Shown here piece by piece: positions 56,474 through 64,000 of a stretch of DNA of 64,000 bases. Position numbers and translations under genes: made by a program. Numbering within the stretch: the stretch's first letter is position 1; every line of letters starts with the position of its first letter. Below the pieces are notes generated by a model. That model was not told where the DNA came from. It saw nothing but the letters and a program-made list of their open reading frames with translations, and made no database searches. The DNA is from Lentihominibacter butyricus (lineage in GTDB: Bacteria > Bacillota > Clostridia > Peptostreptococcales > Anaerovoracaceae): contig NZ_JAOQJP010000001.1 in assembly GCF_025567305.1 (NCBI RefSeq), forward strand, positions 186,001 through 250,000, read 5' to 3'.

Positions 56474-57151
56474 ATGAATATTACTAACAGCATAATAAGT
56501 GCATATATAGACAAGTTATACAAGAATGAAAATCCGCAGCTTGTGGAGCTTCGCGAATTTGCAGAAAAGAACCATGTGCCGGTGATCCTGAGAGATACGG
56601 AAGGACTGCTGCTGCAGCTCCTCAACATCAAGAAACCGGTGCACATGCTCGAGATAGGAGCAGCGGTCGGATATTCGGCGTCATGCTTTGCGGACGGATG
56701 CGGATGCAGAGTGACGACGATAGAGTCGAACCCGGAGATGTACGAGGTGGCGAAAACGAATATTTCAGAGATGGGATTTGCAGATCGTGTGGATGTCAGA
56801 TTCGGCGATGCAAGGGAAGTCCTGTTTCAGATAGCTGCGGAGAACAGCGATGATCCGGAGATTTTCGACGCGGTGTTCATCGACGCAGCCAAGAGTCATT
56901 ACAGAGAATTCTGGGATCTGGCGATGCCGCTCTGCAAACAGGATGCGATGGTGATATGCGACAACGTGCTGATGAAGGGAATGACTGCTTCGGATGAATA
57001 CGATCCGGGCAGACGCTACAAGACCAGCATCAGGAAAATGCGCGAGTTCATAAAGTACATCACTCACATCGAATACGCGGAGACATGCGTGCTGCCGGTA
57101 GGCGACGGCGTATCGATAAGCACTATAGACAAGAAATGGTATATCCCATAG
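56474..57151 (+). CDS. class I SAM-dependent O-methyltransferase (YrrM type)
   Basis: 225 aa. SAM site MLEIGAAVGYSAS (about 55-67), acidic loop TIESNPEM, and DAVFIDAAKSHYREFW with metal-binding Asp; later ICDNVLMKGM. It belongs to the catechol-O-methyltransferase-like fold; Bacillus relatives beside U32 genes methylate tRNA 5-hydroxyuridine (TrmR), a likely role here too. The start is one base after the mltG stop. Confidence 0.9.
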   Translation: MNITNSIISAYIDKLYKNENPQLVELREFAEKNHVPVILRDTEGLLLQLLNIKKPVHMLEIGAAVGYSASCFADGCGCRVTTIESNPEMYEVAKTNISEMGFADRVDVRFGDAREVLFQIAAENSDDPEIFDAVFIDAAKSHYREFWDLAMPLCKQDAMVICDNVLMKGMTASDEYDPGRRYKTSIRKMREFIKYITHIEYAETCVLPVGDGVSISTIDKKWYIP

Positions 57152-57170
57152 AAAGAAGCGATTTAGACAT

Positions 57171-58400
57171 ATGAGAAAACTGGAACTTTTAGCTCCTGCG
57201 GGAGACCTTGAAAAACTGAAGATCGCCGTCGACTACGGTGCGGACGCGGTGTATTTCGGAGGCGAGATGTTCAGCCTTCGCGCCGGAGCCGGGAATCTCA
57301 CGATAGATGAGATAAGAGAAGGCGTAGAGTACGCTCACAGCAAAAACGTGAAATGTCACATGACGTTCAATATCTTCGCGCACAATGAAGATATCGAGCC
57401 GCTGAGAGAATATCTCGGCAGGATAAAGGACATCCCGGTGGATGCATTCATCGTGTCGGACCCGGGAGTCATAGCGCTGATACAGGAAGTGATGCCGGAC
57501 GCAGAGCTGCACCTTTCCACACAGGCGAACATGACGAACTACGCGACCGCGAACTTCTGGTACAGACAGGGCGTGAAGAGACTGGTGCTCGCACGGGAGC
57601 TGACCTTTGACGAGATCAGGGAGATCAGGCAGAACATACCCGGGGATATGGAGCTGGAGTCGTTCATACACGGCGCGATGTGCATATCGTATTCCGGCAG
57701 ATGCCTGCTCAGCAACTTCATGATAAACAGAGACGCCAACAGAGGCCAGTGCGCACACCCGTGCAGATGGAAATACAAGCTGGTCGAGGAGAAAAGGCCG
57801 GGCGAGTATTATCCGGTGGAGGAAGATGCACGCGGCACGTACATAATGAATTCAAAGGATCTCTGCATGCTGGAGCATATACCTGAGCTGGCTGAGGCGG
57901 GTATATCGTCTGTAAAGATCGAAGGGCGCATGAAGAGCGTGTTTTATGTCGCTACGATAGTCAGCGCATACAGGCGTGCCATCGATGCGTACTATGCAGA
58001 TCCGGAAAGGTACGAGTACGATCCAGAGTGGATGAGCGAGCTCAAGAAAGCCAGCCACAGAGAATTCACGACGGGCTTTTATTTCAGCAAGCCGACCGAT
58101 GAGGATCAGAACTACCAGACCAGCGATTATACGCGAGACTACAGTTTCATAGGAATGGTAAAGAGCTACGATCCTGAGACCGGGATGGCTGTCGTTGAGC
58201 AGAGAAACAAGATGGTGGCGGGAGACGAGATCGAAGTGTTCGGACCGGGGACACCGTTTTTCACACAGAAGCTCGACGTGCTCCTGAACGAGGAGGGTGA
58301 GCCGATCGAATCGGCACCGCATCCGCAGCAGATACTCAGGATAAAGATGGAACATCCCGTTGCGGAGAATTTCATACTCAGAAAACTGAAAAACAGATAA
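57171..58400 (+). CDS. U32-family peptidase/tRNA hydroxylation protein
   Basis: 409 aa. Carries the U32 signature ESFIHGAMCISYSGRCLLSN (about 164-183) followed by NRGQCAHPCRW, Cys residues that in TrhP-like proteins bind an iron-sulfur cluster. In Bacillus and E. coli this group makes 5-hydroxyuridine in tRNA. Lying next to a TrmR-like methyltransferase, the two probably work in sequence (hydroxylation, then methylation). Only one U32 gene is present, whereas Bacillus has the pair yrrN/yrrO. Confidence 0.9.
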   Translation: MRKLELLAPAGDLEKLKIAVDYGADAVYFGGEMFSLRAGAGNLTIDEIREGVEYAHSKNVKCHMTFNIFAHNEDIEPLREYLGRIKDIPVDAFIVSDPGVIALIQEVMPDAELHLSTQANMTNYATANFWYRQGVKRLVLARELTFDEIREIRQNIPGDMELESFIHGAMCISYSGRCLLSNFMINRDANRGQCAHPCRWKYKLVEEKRPGEYYPVEEDARGTYIMNSKDLCMLEHIPELAEAGISSVKIEGRMKSVFYVATIVSAYRRAIDAYYADPERYEYDPEWMSELKKASHREFTTGFYFSKPTDEDQNYQTSDYTRDYSFIGMVKSYDPETGMAVVEQRNKMVAGDEIEVFGPGTPFFTQKLDVLLNEEGEPIESAPHPQQILRIKMEHPVAENFILRKLKNR

Positions 58401-58441
58401 CGACTGGATAAGAGACAACTGATCATAGAAAGGAGATAATC

Positions 58442-59881
58442 ATGTCATCTGACGCCGGGCCCATGTGGGGGCAGATAATCATTTTAGCCGTACTGATATT
58501 GTTCAATGCCTGTTTCGCTGCTGCGGAAACAGCGATCTCATCCGTGAACAAAGGAAGGGTGAAGACGCTCGCGCAGGAGGGAAACAGAAAAGCCGCAGTG
58601 CTTTCGAAATTCATAGAGGATCCGAACAAGTCGCTTGCCGCAGTGCAGGTGGTGATAACCCTTGTCGGCTTTTTTGCCAGTGCAAAGGCTGCAGCTGACT
58701 TCGGAGATATCGCAGCAGGTATGCTCGAGGATCTGGGAGTGCCGTGCAGCAGCGGGATAGCGATGTTCATCATCGTGCTGGTGCTGTCGTTTTTCATGCT
58801 GGCCTTCGGCATGTTTTTCCCGAAGAGGATCGCGACGCTCCATTCGGAAAGGATCGCGCTTGCTGCCGCAAGGCCTGTGCGCGCGTTTTCGGTCATACTC
58901 AAACCATTCGTATGGCTGCTTTCCGTGCTCGTAACGATACTGCTGAAGATATTCAGACAGAAGACAGACGTGTCCGACGGTGAATACTCCGAGGACGACG
59001 TCGTATCGATGCTCGAAGCAGGTCAGGAAAAAGGAGAGCTCAAAGAGGAAGGTAAGAAGATGATCACCAGTATCTTTGAATTCGACGATCTGCTGGCATA
59101 CGAAGTAATGACTCCGAGGACCGAGGTCTTTTCGATAGATATCAACGCTCCTACGGAAGAGTATATCGATGAGCTGATGGAGCTGAGGTATTCGAGGATA
59201 CCGGTGTATGAGGACGACAGCGACAATATCATAGGCATCCTTCACATAAAGGACTATCTCATCAAGGCCAGAGAAGAAGGCTTTGACAACGTGGACTTCA
59301 GATCGATACTGAGAAAGCCGTATTTCGTTCCGGAAACGAAGAATATCGATTCGCTGTTCGTCGAGCTGCAGACCGAGAAGCAGCATATAGCGATACTGAT
59401 CGATGAGTACGGCGGATTTTCCGGGATCGTCACGATGGAAGATATCATAGAAGAGATCGTAGGAGACATCGACGATGAATATGACGAGGAAGAGACTGAA
59501 TTCCAGAAGATATCGGATGATACCTACGTGATAGACGGCAGCATGGATCTCGACGATCTCGACGAGGAGCTTGGCGTCGATCTCGAATCTGAGAACAGTG
59601 AAACGCTCGGAGGATTCATCATAGATATACTTGGAGAGATACCGGATGAGAACGACGTGGGCAATGAGATAATCTTCGAAAACTATGTTTTCAAGATCGA
59701 CTCGATAAAAGACAGAAGGATCGAGAAGATCACGATGAAGATACTGCCTGTCAGCGACGAAGATGAAGACGGCGATGATTCGGGAAAGCATGATAAAAAC
59801 AGCCGTCACGAGAAACGCGAGAAACGTGATAAGCACGATAAGACAAAGGAAACGGAAATTTCAGCAAAACAGATGAAATAG
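58442..59881 (+). CDS. CNNM/CorC-like hemolysin-family membrane protein
   Basis: 479 aa. An N-terminal DUF21 domain (about 10-180, four membrane segments; ACFAAAETAISSVNKGRVK), two CBS domains (about 205-330) with EVMTPRTEVFSID, and a C-terminal CorC_HlyC domain (about 350-430). A charged His/Lys/Asp tail follows. Relatives export Mg2+ or Co2+. A ZIP-type metal transporter follows after 85 nt, so both may adjust divalent metals. A hairpin between them suggests partial separation. Confidence 0.92.
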   Translation: MSSDAGPMWGQIIILAVLILFNACFAAAETAISSVNKGRVKTLAQEGNRKAAVLSKFIEDPNKSLAAVQVVITLVGFFASAKAAADFGDIAAGMLEDLGVPCSSGIAMFIIVLVLSFFMLAFGMFFPKRIATLHSERIALAAARPVRAFSVILKPFVWLLSVLVTILLKIFRQKTDVSDGEYSEDDVVSMLEAGQEKGELKEEGKKMITSIFEFDDLLAYEVMTPRTEVFSIDINAPTEEYIDELMELRYSRIPVYEDDSDNIIGILHIKDYLIKAREEGFDNVDFRSILRKPYFVPETKNIDSLFVELQTEKQHIAILIDEYGGFSGIVTMEDIIEEIVGDIDDEYDEEETEFQKISDDTYVIDGSMDLDDLDEELGVDLESENSETLGGFIIDILGEIPDENDVGNEIIFENYVFKIDSIKDRRIEKITMKILPVSDEDEDGDDSGKHDKNSRHEKREKRDKHDKTKETEISAKQMK

Positions 59882-59893
59882 ATCCATATCATG

Positions 59894-59927
59894 AAGAAGT
59901 GATGACATCCCTGTGTTGTCACTTCTT
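59894..59927 (+). terminator. hairpin between CNNM and ZIP genes
   Basis: AAGAAGTGA / TCACTTCTT stem (9 bp) with a 16-nt loop; the tail TTGC is poor, so it may be a partial terminator or an RNA stabiliser. Confidence 0.5.
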
Positions 59928-59966
59928 TGCTGTCGGACTATGGGACTATGGAAAAGAGGAGCATAC

Positions 59967-60701
59967 ATGTCATTACTGATAACTTTTTTACTTGGAATAT
60001 TCATTCTGGCAGGTGCGTTCATAGCGCGTACTGCAAGAAACAGAAAGCTCATAGAGCAGATATCGATATCGGTGGCCTTTGGCACCATGACAGCGCTGGC
60101 GGTGACGGAGCTGTTTCCCGAAGCTATGGAAAATCTGGGAAGAAGCAATATCGTGCTGCTTATCGTATGCGTGCTCGCGGGCATAGCCATGCTGAAGCTG
60201 CTCGACCATTTCATACCTGATCACGATACGGCACACGGGCTGGAGCACCACTGCACGACTGAAAACGTCATACATATAGGGATAATGTCTTCGGTAGCGA
60301 TAATCCTTCACAATATAATCGAAGGGATGGCTGTATACAGCATGGCTGCAGGTTCACTCAACGTCGGCATCATGATCGCGTTCGGCGTTGGTCTGCACAA
60401 CATACCGATGGGCATGATCATATATTCGACTCTCGTAAAGGAAAAGCGAAGCAGAAAGATCGCATTCATCATGGCTGCAGCACTTTCCACCTTTGCGGGC
60501 GGCCTTATAATGAAGGGCCTGTGGTTCCTGATAAGCGATTTCCTCGTCGGCATACTGATAGCACTGACGCTGGGAATGATAATATACATCGTGTTCTTCG
60601 AGCTGCTGGTGCATCTGCTGCACACGAAAAACAAGTGGGTCTCGCTCCTGGGAGCGCTGGCCGGAGTCGCGATAATCATCGTGAGCGGGCTGTTCGAATA
60701 A
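59967..60701 (+). CDS. ZIP-family metal transporter
   Basis: 244 aa, eight hydrophobic segments. The metal-binding helices read ILHNIIEGMAVYSMA and GVGLHNIPMGMIIY, the standard ZIP His/Glu/Asn pattern; a short His-rich loop (DHDTAHGLEHHC) lies between helices 3 and 4. It should take up Zn2+ or another divalent ion. AGAGGAG sits before ATG 59967; upstream in-frame codons overlap the hairpin and are not used. Followed by a strong terminator. Confidence 0.9.
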   Translation: MSLLITFLLGIFILAGAFIARTARNRKLIEQISISVAFGTMTALAVTELFPEAMENLGRSNIVLLIVCVLAGIAMLKLLDHFIPDHDTAHGLEHHCTTENVIHIGIMSSVAIILHNIIEGMAVYSMAAGSLNVGIMIAFGVGLHNIPMGMIIYSTLVKEKRSRKIAFIMAAALSTFAGGLIMKGLWFLISDFLVGILIALTLGMIIYIVFFELLVHLLHTKNKWVSLLGALAGVAIIIVSGLFE

Positions 60702-60721
60702 GGACTCGGAAAATAAACTGT

Positions 60722-60762
60722 AAAAACCAGCTATGTCTGATGACGGTAGCTGGTTTTTTTTT
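60722..60762 (+). terminator. intrinsic terminator before the spoIIIA operon
   Basis: AAAAACCAGCTA / TAGCTGGTTTTT 12-bp stem with a 13-nt loop and a T9 tract. No clear sigma-E promoter can be named in the 128 bp that follow. Confidence 0.9.
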
Positions 60763-60890
60763 GCGAAAAACAGCAACGTCAGGCGCAAAAATCCTTCTGC
60801 ATCTCATTTCCGGGGATAATTCCATGAATAATTTCGTGGACAAGGAATATATCTGTTATATAGAAAATCACAAAAGAAAGAGGTGCAGTG

Positions 60891-61811
60891 ATGGACAGAA
60901 ACACAGAGAGGATACTGCGCAAGCTGCCGGCTTCCGTCGATGACAGGATAAGGCAGCTGCCCGACAGCATCCTGGATAAATTCGAGGAGATACGGCTGAA
61001 GACTTTTCAGGACACGCTTGTGATAGGCGACGGGCGGGAGATAAGTCTGCATGACCGCAGGCTGATGACCCCTGAGATCCTGGACGAGACTCTGAACAGA
61101 CTGCTGGACTATTCGTACTACGCATACGAGGATGAGCTCTCGAAGGGATACATCACGATAGAGGGCGGACACCGCGTAGGGATATGCGGGACCGTGACGC
61201 TCAGAGACGGGAACGTTCATCTTATCAAAGACATTTCGTCGCTAAATATCAGGAGAAGCAGACAGATAATAGGCGCAGCCGCAAAGGTGATAGATTCGGT
61301 ATGCGACAAGTCGCTGAACACGATACGAAACACGCTCATAATCTCACCGCCTAAATGCGGCAAGACGACGATACTGCGCGATCTGGCACGGACGCTGAGC
61401 TACCGCGGATACAGAGTCGGGATATGCGATGAGCGCTCGGAGATCGCAGGCTGCACAGGCGGCGAGAGCAGCTACGATCTCGGAAGCAGGACGGACATAC
61501 TCGACGGCTGCCCGAAGGCCGAAGGCATACTGATGCTGATAAGATCGATGTCGCCTGACGTGATCATAACGGATGAGATAGGCAGGCACGAAGATGTGGG
61601 AGCCATAGAAGCCGCGCTCTGCGCAGGGGTGAAGACGATAACGACCATACACGGCAGCAGCTTTGAAGATGTGGAAAACTCAGCTGTGGGCGAGCTGATA
61701 CGCAGGCATGTGTTCGAGACGCTGATATTTCTGTCGGCAGAGCCGTGCACGGGAACGGTGAAGCGCATCATGAAGCTTTCGGGTGTGCGGGAAGCAGCCA
61801 GAGGTGCGTAG
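60891..61811 (+). CDS. spoIIIAA: stage III sporulation protein AA (ATPase)
   Basis: 306 aa. Secretion-type AAA ATPase: Walker A SPPKCGKTTILRDLA (about 151-165), Asp-box-like RSEIAGCTGGESSYDLG, Walker B PDVIITDEIGRHEDV. It powers the SpoIIIA-SpoIIQ channel between mother cell and forespore. ATG 60891 has AGAGGTG just upstream; an in-frame GTG at 60888 is a possible alternative. spoIIIAB starts one base after its stop. Confidence 0.96.
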   Translation: MDRNTERILRKLPASVDDRIRQLPDSILDKFEEIRLKTFQDTLVIGDGREISLHDRRLMTPEILDETLNRLLDYSYYAYEDELSKGYITIEGGHRVGICGTVTLRDGNVHLIKDISSLNIRRSRQIIGAAAKVIDSVCDKSLNTIRNTLIISPPKCGKTTILRDLARTLSYRGYRVGICDERSEIAGCTGGESSYDLGSRTDILDGCPKAEGILMLIRSMSPDVIITDEIGRHEDVGAIEAALCAGVKTITTIHGSSFEDVENSAVGELIRRHVFETLIFLSAEPCTGTVKRIMKLSGVREAARGA

Positions 61812-61812
61812 G

Positions 61813-62325
61813 ATGCTGAAGATCGCAGGATGCATACTGATATTCGCGGGGTGTACATCGCTCGGATTCATCAAGTCTTCGGGCTATGCGGCAAGGCGCA
61901 GAGAGCTGGAAAACGCGCTCGAGCTGATAAGACTGCTCGCGGTGGAGATCACATACAGACAGGATCATCTGGCGAAGACATTCATGAAAGTGTCGGAGCT
62001 GAAACGATGCTGGTTCTCAGACGTGCTCCACAGCTGCAGCCTTTGCATGAAAGAACAGAGACCGCTCGCAGACTCGTGGGAGGCTGCGCTCAGCGAAAAT
62101 GCGAAAAACTGCCCTTTGCACGAAAGAGACACGGCGGTCCTGCGCGATATCGCGGCGGGGCTCGGCAGGAGCGATGCGAAAGGACAGCAGGATATAATAA
62201 AGCCGGCAGTGATACGGCTTGAGACATGTCTAGCGGACGCCGGAGAGCAGGAGAAAAAGCAGGGCAGGATGTACAGAGGGCTCGGAATGGCAGCGGGAGC
62301 GGTCATCGCAGTGATGCTGATATGA
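61813..62325 (+). CDS. spoIIIAB: stage III sporulation protein AB
   Basis: 170 aa. N-terminal membrane segment, then helical pilotin-like core with RRRELENALELIRLLAVEI, and LGRSDAKGQQDII, and a C-terminal membrane segment (GLGMAAGAVIAVMLI). The same plan is found in type II secretion GspF fragments. Start 61813 is set by homology to the usual MLKI/ML.G N terminus. Confidence 0.93.
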   Translation: MLKIAGCILIFAGCTSLGFIKSSGYAARRRELENALELIRLLAVEITYRQDHLAKTFMKVSELKRCWFSDVLHSCSLCMKEQRPLADSWEAALSENAKNCPLHERDTAVLRDIAAGLGRSDAKGQQDIIKPAVIRLETCLADAGEQEKKQGRMYRGLGMAAGAVIAVMLI

Positions 62326-62447
62326 TGATGCAGGCGTTCGCAGAAGGCCGCACACTGCGGCACAGCGGGATCGCAGAGAGGGCGATACCGTTCGCAGCGG
62401 GTCGTGCACCGCAGTACAGACGGCAGGTACGGAAATCGGGAGTTTGA
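62322..62447 (+). CDS. possible 41-residue ORF between spoIIIAB and spoIIIAC
   Basis: ATG at 62322 overlaps the spoIIIAB stop (ATGA), and its stop lies three bases before spoIIIAC. The product would be Arg/Ala-rich with no membrane segment. Spacing at both ends looks like translational coupling, but the gap might only be a longer spacer; the spoIIIA genes are usually nearly contiguous. Not recognised. Confidence 0.25.
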   Translation: MMMQAFAEGRTLRHSGIAERAIPFAAGRAPQYRRQVRKSGV

Positions 62448-62450
62448 GGT

Positions 62451-62645
62451 ATGGAGATAGATATAATATTCAAGATAGCGGCTATCGGTATCGCGATCGC
62501 AGTGCTCAACCAGGTGCTGGTCAAGGCGGGGCGCGAGGAGCAGGCGATGCTCACGACGCTGGCCGGGGTGATCGTGGTGCTGATGCTGGTGATACAGATG
62601 ATAAGCGAATTTTTTGATACTGTCAGGACATTCCTGGAGTTTTAG
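62451..62645 (+). CDS. spoIIIAC: stage III sporulation protein AC
   Basis: 64 aa, two membrane segments, with IGIAIAVLNQVLVKAGREEQA and MISEFFDTVRTFLEF as in SpoIIIAC. Part of the membrane complex of the forespore channel. Confidence 0.94.
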   Translation: MEIDIIFKIAAIGIAIAVLNQVLVKAGREEQAMLTTLAGVIVVLMLVIQMISEFFDTVRTFLEF

Positions 62646-63041
62646 GTGAACGGCATGGAAATCATCAGGATAGCTGCGCTGGCGCTGACCGGAGTGCTAC
62701 TGGCGGCTCTAATGAAAAGCGTGAACAGGGAGCTGACGATCTACATAATACTCGCCACAGTGGTGATACTTTTCGTCACGATAATAGACAGACTCGTATA
62801 CGTCTTCGATTTTCTGGGGGATATATACGATAATGTGGTATACGGCAGGACGTTTTTCCCGGTCATACTCAAAGTGCTGGCAGTGGCATACGTGACGGAC
62901 TTCACGGCGCAGCTGTGCAGAGACGCCGGTGAGGCGACGATCGGATCCAAGGTCGAACTGGCGGGAAAGGTGATAATTTTCTGTCTCGCCATGCCGGTGC
63001 TGACGGCTGTGCTGGAGCTGATCGGTTCGCTTATCGGCTAG
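62646..63041 (+). CDS. spoIIIAD: stage III sporulation protein AD
   Basis: 131 aa, four membrane segments; DFTAQLCRDAGEATIGSKVE is the family hallmark. Start is GTG 62646 or ATG 62655; the second gives the usual MEII N terminus. No gap after spoIIIAC. Confidence 0.94.
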   Translation: MNGMEIIRIAALALTGVLLAALMKSVNRELTIYIILATVVILFVTIIDRLVYVFDFLGDIYDNVVYGRTFFPVILKVLAVAYVTDFTAQLCRDAGEATIGSKVELAGKVIIFCLAMPVLTAVLELIGSLIG

Positions 63042-63060
63042 AGGATGGAAAGGGCACGAT

Positions 63061-64000
63061 ATGGATTACCAGACGATAATAGACGGACAGCTCGATTCGA
63101 TGGATCTGTCCGGGCTCGAAAGCATGATGTCGGATGCGGCCGGACAGGGCGGCATATTCGGAGACATGACCGTAGAGCAGATAATAAACAGCATGATAAA
63201 CGGCAGACCGATCTTCGATACGGACAGCATCATAAAAAATCTGACTGATCTTTTTCTGATGGAAGTCAGATCGTCAGTGTTTATAGGCTGCGAGATACTG
63301 GCAATATGCATAGTGACGGGGCTGCTGACGAATTTTTCGAACACGTTCGGCAGCAAAACGGTCTCGTCGCTCGGCACGATGATATGCGGCATCATCATCA
63401 CAGCGCTCTGCATAGGCAATTTCTATCAGACCTACGATTACTGCTCGAGCACGATCGGCACGATGGCCTCGGCGATGGAGATCCTGCTGCCGATAATGAT
63501 ACCTCTGCTGATCTCGATGGGCGGGATCTCGTCGGGGAGCATCATGGATCCCGTCATGGCAGGTGCTGTCACTGGATTCGACTTCCTTATGCAGCACGTT
63601 GTCCTGCCGCTCGTTTTTCTGTCGGCGGTCTTCGTGATGATCAATGGTTTAACAGAAAAAGATTATGTAAAAAAGCTGTCGACGTTTTTAAGGAAAGGCG
63701 CGATTTTCCTCACGGGTCTGATGATAACGATATTCACAGGTATCACAGCGGTGCAGGGGATCGTGACGAAATCTGCGGACGGCATACTCATAGATACGGC
63801 GAAATTTTCGATAGACAACTTCGTGCCCATAGTCGGCGGCTTTGCAGCAGACTCTCTTGATATGGTGCTCAGCTGCATCGGGCTTATAAAAAATGCCGTG
63901 GGCGTTATCGGGATCATCATACTGCTTTCGCTGCTTGCAGGTCCGGTCGTGAAGATACTGTCCGTTGCTGCAGTATACAAGCTGATAGCGATCGCAGCAG
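63061..64000 (+). CDS. spoIIIAE: stage III sporulation protein AE, 5' part
   Basis: 313 codons are seen before the window ends, out of about 390 usual. N-terminal soluble part (1-75), then repeated membrane segments with MEILLPIMIPLLISMGG and FLTGLMITIFTGITAVQG, the SpoIIIAE pattern. ATG 63061 with AAAGGG upstream. It is the large membrane component of the channel; spoIIIAF-AH are expected to the right. Confidence 0.94.
   Translation, partial: MDYQTIIDGQLDSMDLSGLESMMSDAAGQGGIFGDMTVEQIINSMINGRPIFDTDSIIKNLTDLFLMEVRSSVFIGCEILAICIVTGLLTNFSNTFGSKTVSSLGTMICGIIITALCIGNFYQTYDYCSSTIGTMASAMEILLPIMIPLLISMGGISSGSIMDPVMAGAVTGFDFLMQHVVLPLVFLSAVFVMINGLTEKDYVKKLSTFLRKGAIFLTGLMITIFTGITAVQGIVTKSADGILIDTAKFSIDNFVPIVGGFAADSLDMVLSCIGLIKNAVGVIGIIILLSLLAGPVVKILSVAAVYKLIAIAA

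Overview
This window comes from a spore-forming, Gram-positive anaerobe of the class Clostridia. The signs are a spoIIIA operon at the right edge, an RND pump and fused SecDF of the Firmicutes kind, RNase J, a bifunctional Rel, a type III glutamine synthetase, an ANTAR regulator, and gene clusters in the order usual for Clostridia (rel-dtd-MBL-hemZ-hisS-aspS; nadD-yqeK-rsfS; mltG-OMT-U32). Coding sequence is of medium GC, with heavy use of AUA, AGA and AGG codons. A member of the Anaerovoracaceae/Family XIII group would fit, but that is a guess from general character.

Layout. 1-4.1 kb: end of a P1-family peptidase gene, then polA, coaE and tRNA-Leu(GAG). 4.1-8.9 kb: a sigma-54 module (enhancer-binding protein, NhaC-type transporter, amidohydrolase) with a -24/-12 promoter and two matching palindromes upstream. 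9-16.9 kb: a glutamine block. glnN and asnB run leftward. A short glnA, an ANTAR regulator with a degenerate receiver, and purF run rightward. The two glutamine synthetase operons diverge from structured, attenuator-like leaders. 16.9-17.6 kb: non-coding DNA with three related inverted repeats and a four-unit, 50-51 bp tandem hairpin array. 17.6-26.6 kb: a saccharopine-dehydrogenase-like enzyme, amino acid permease, DUF5684-like protein, GH25 lysozyme and RND pump.

26.7-40.2 kb: tRNA-Leu(CAA) and the protein-export genes yajC, a TIGR04086-like gene and secDF, split apart by accessory DNA. The accessory parts are a second NhaC-type transporter, a second sigma-54 module (MFS, EBP, M20 hydrolase) between identical 42-bp terminator repeats, and a leftward permease/SDR pair between 38-bp direct repeats. 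The permease pair has its own sigma-54 promoter and upstream palindrome. 40.2-54.4 kb: a long co-directional housekeeping run (rel, dtd, MBL hydrolase, hemZ, hisS, aspS, nadD, yqeK, rsfS, leuS, RNase J, ylbF). 54.5-60.7 kb: efp, mltG, O-methyltransferase, U32 peptidase, CNNM/CorC protein and ZIP transporter. 60.9-64 kb: spoIIIAA-AE, the last gene cut by the window edge.

Two regulatory themes stand out. Three sigma-54 promoters with identical core spacing drive separate transporter/hydrolase/oxidoreductase cassettes, which points to controlled use of amino acids or related amides. Glutamine synthesis and glutamine-using enzymes sit around an RNA-binding ANTAR protein that seems unable to be phosphorylated.
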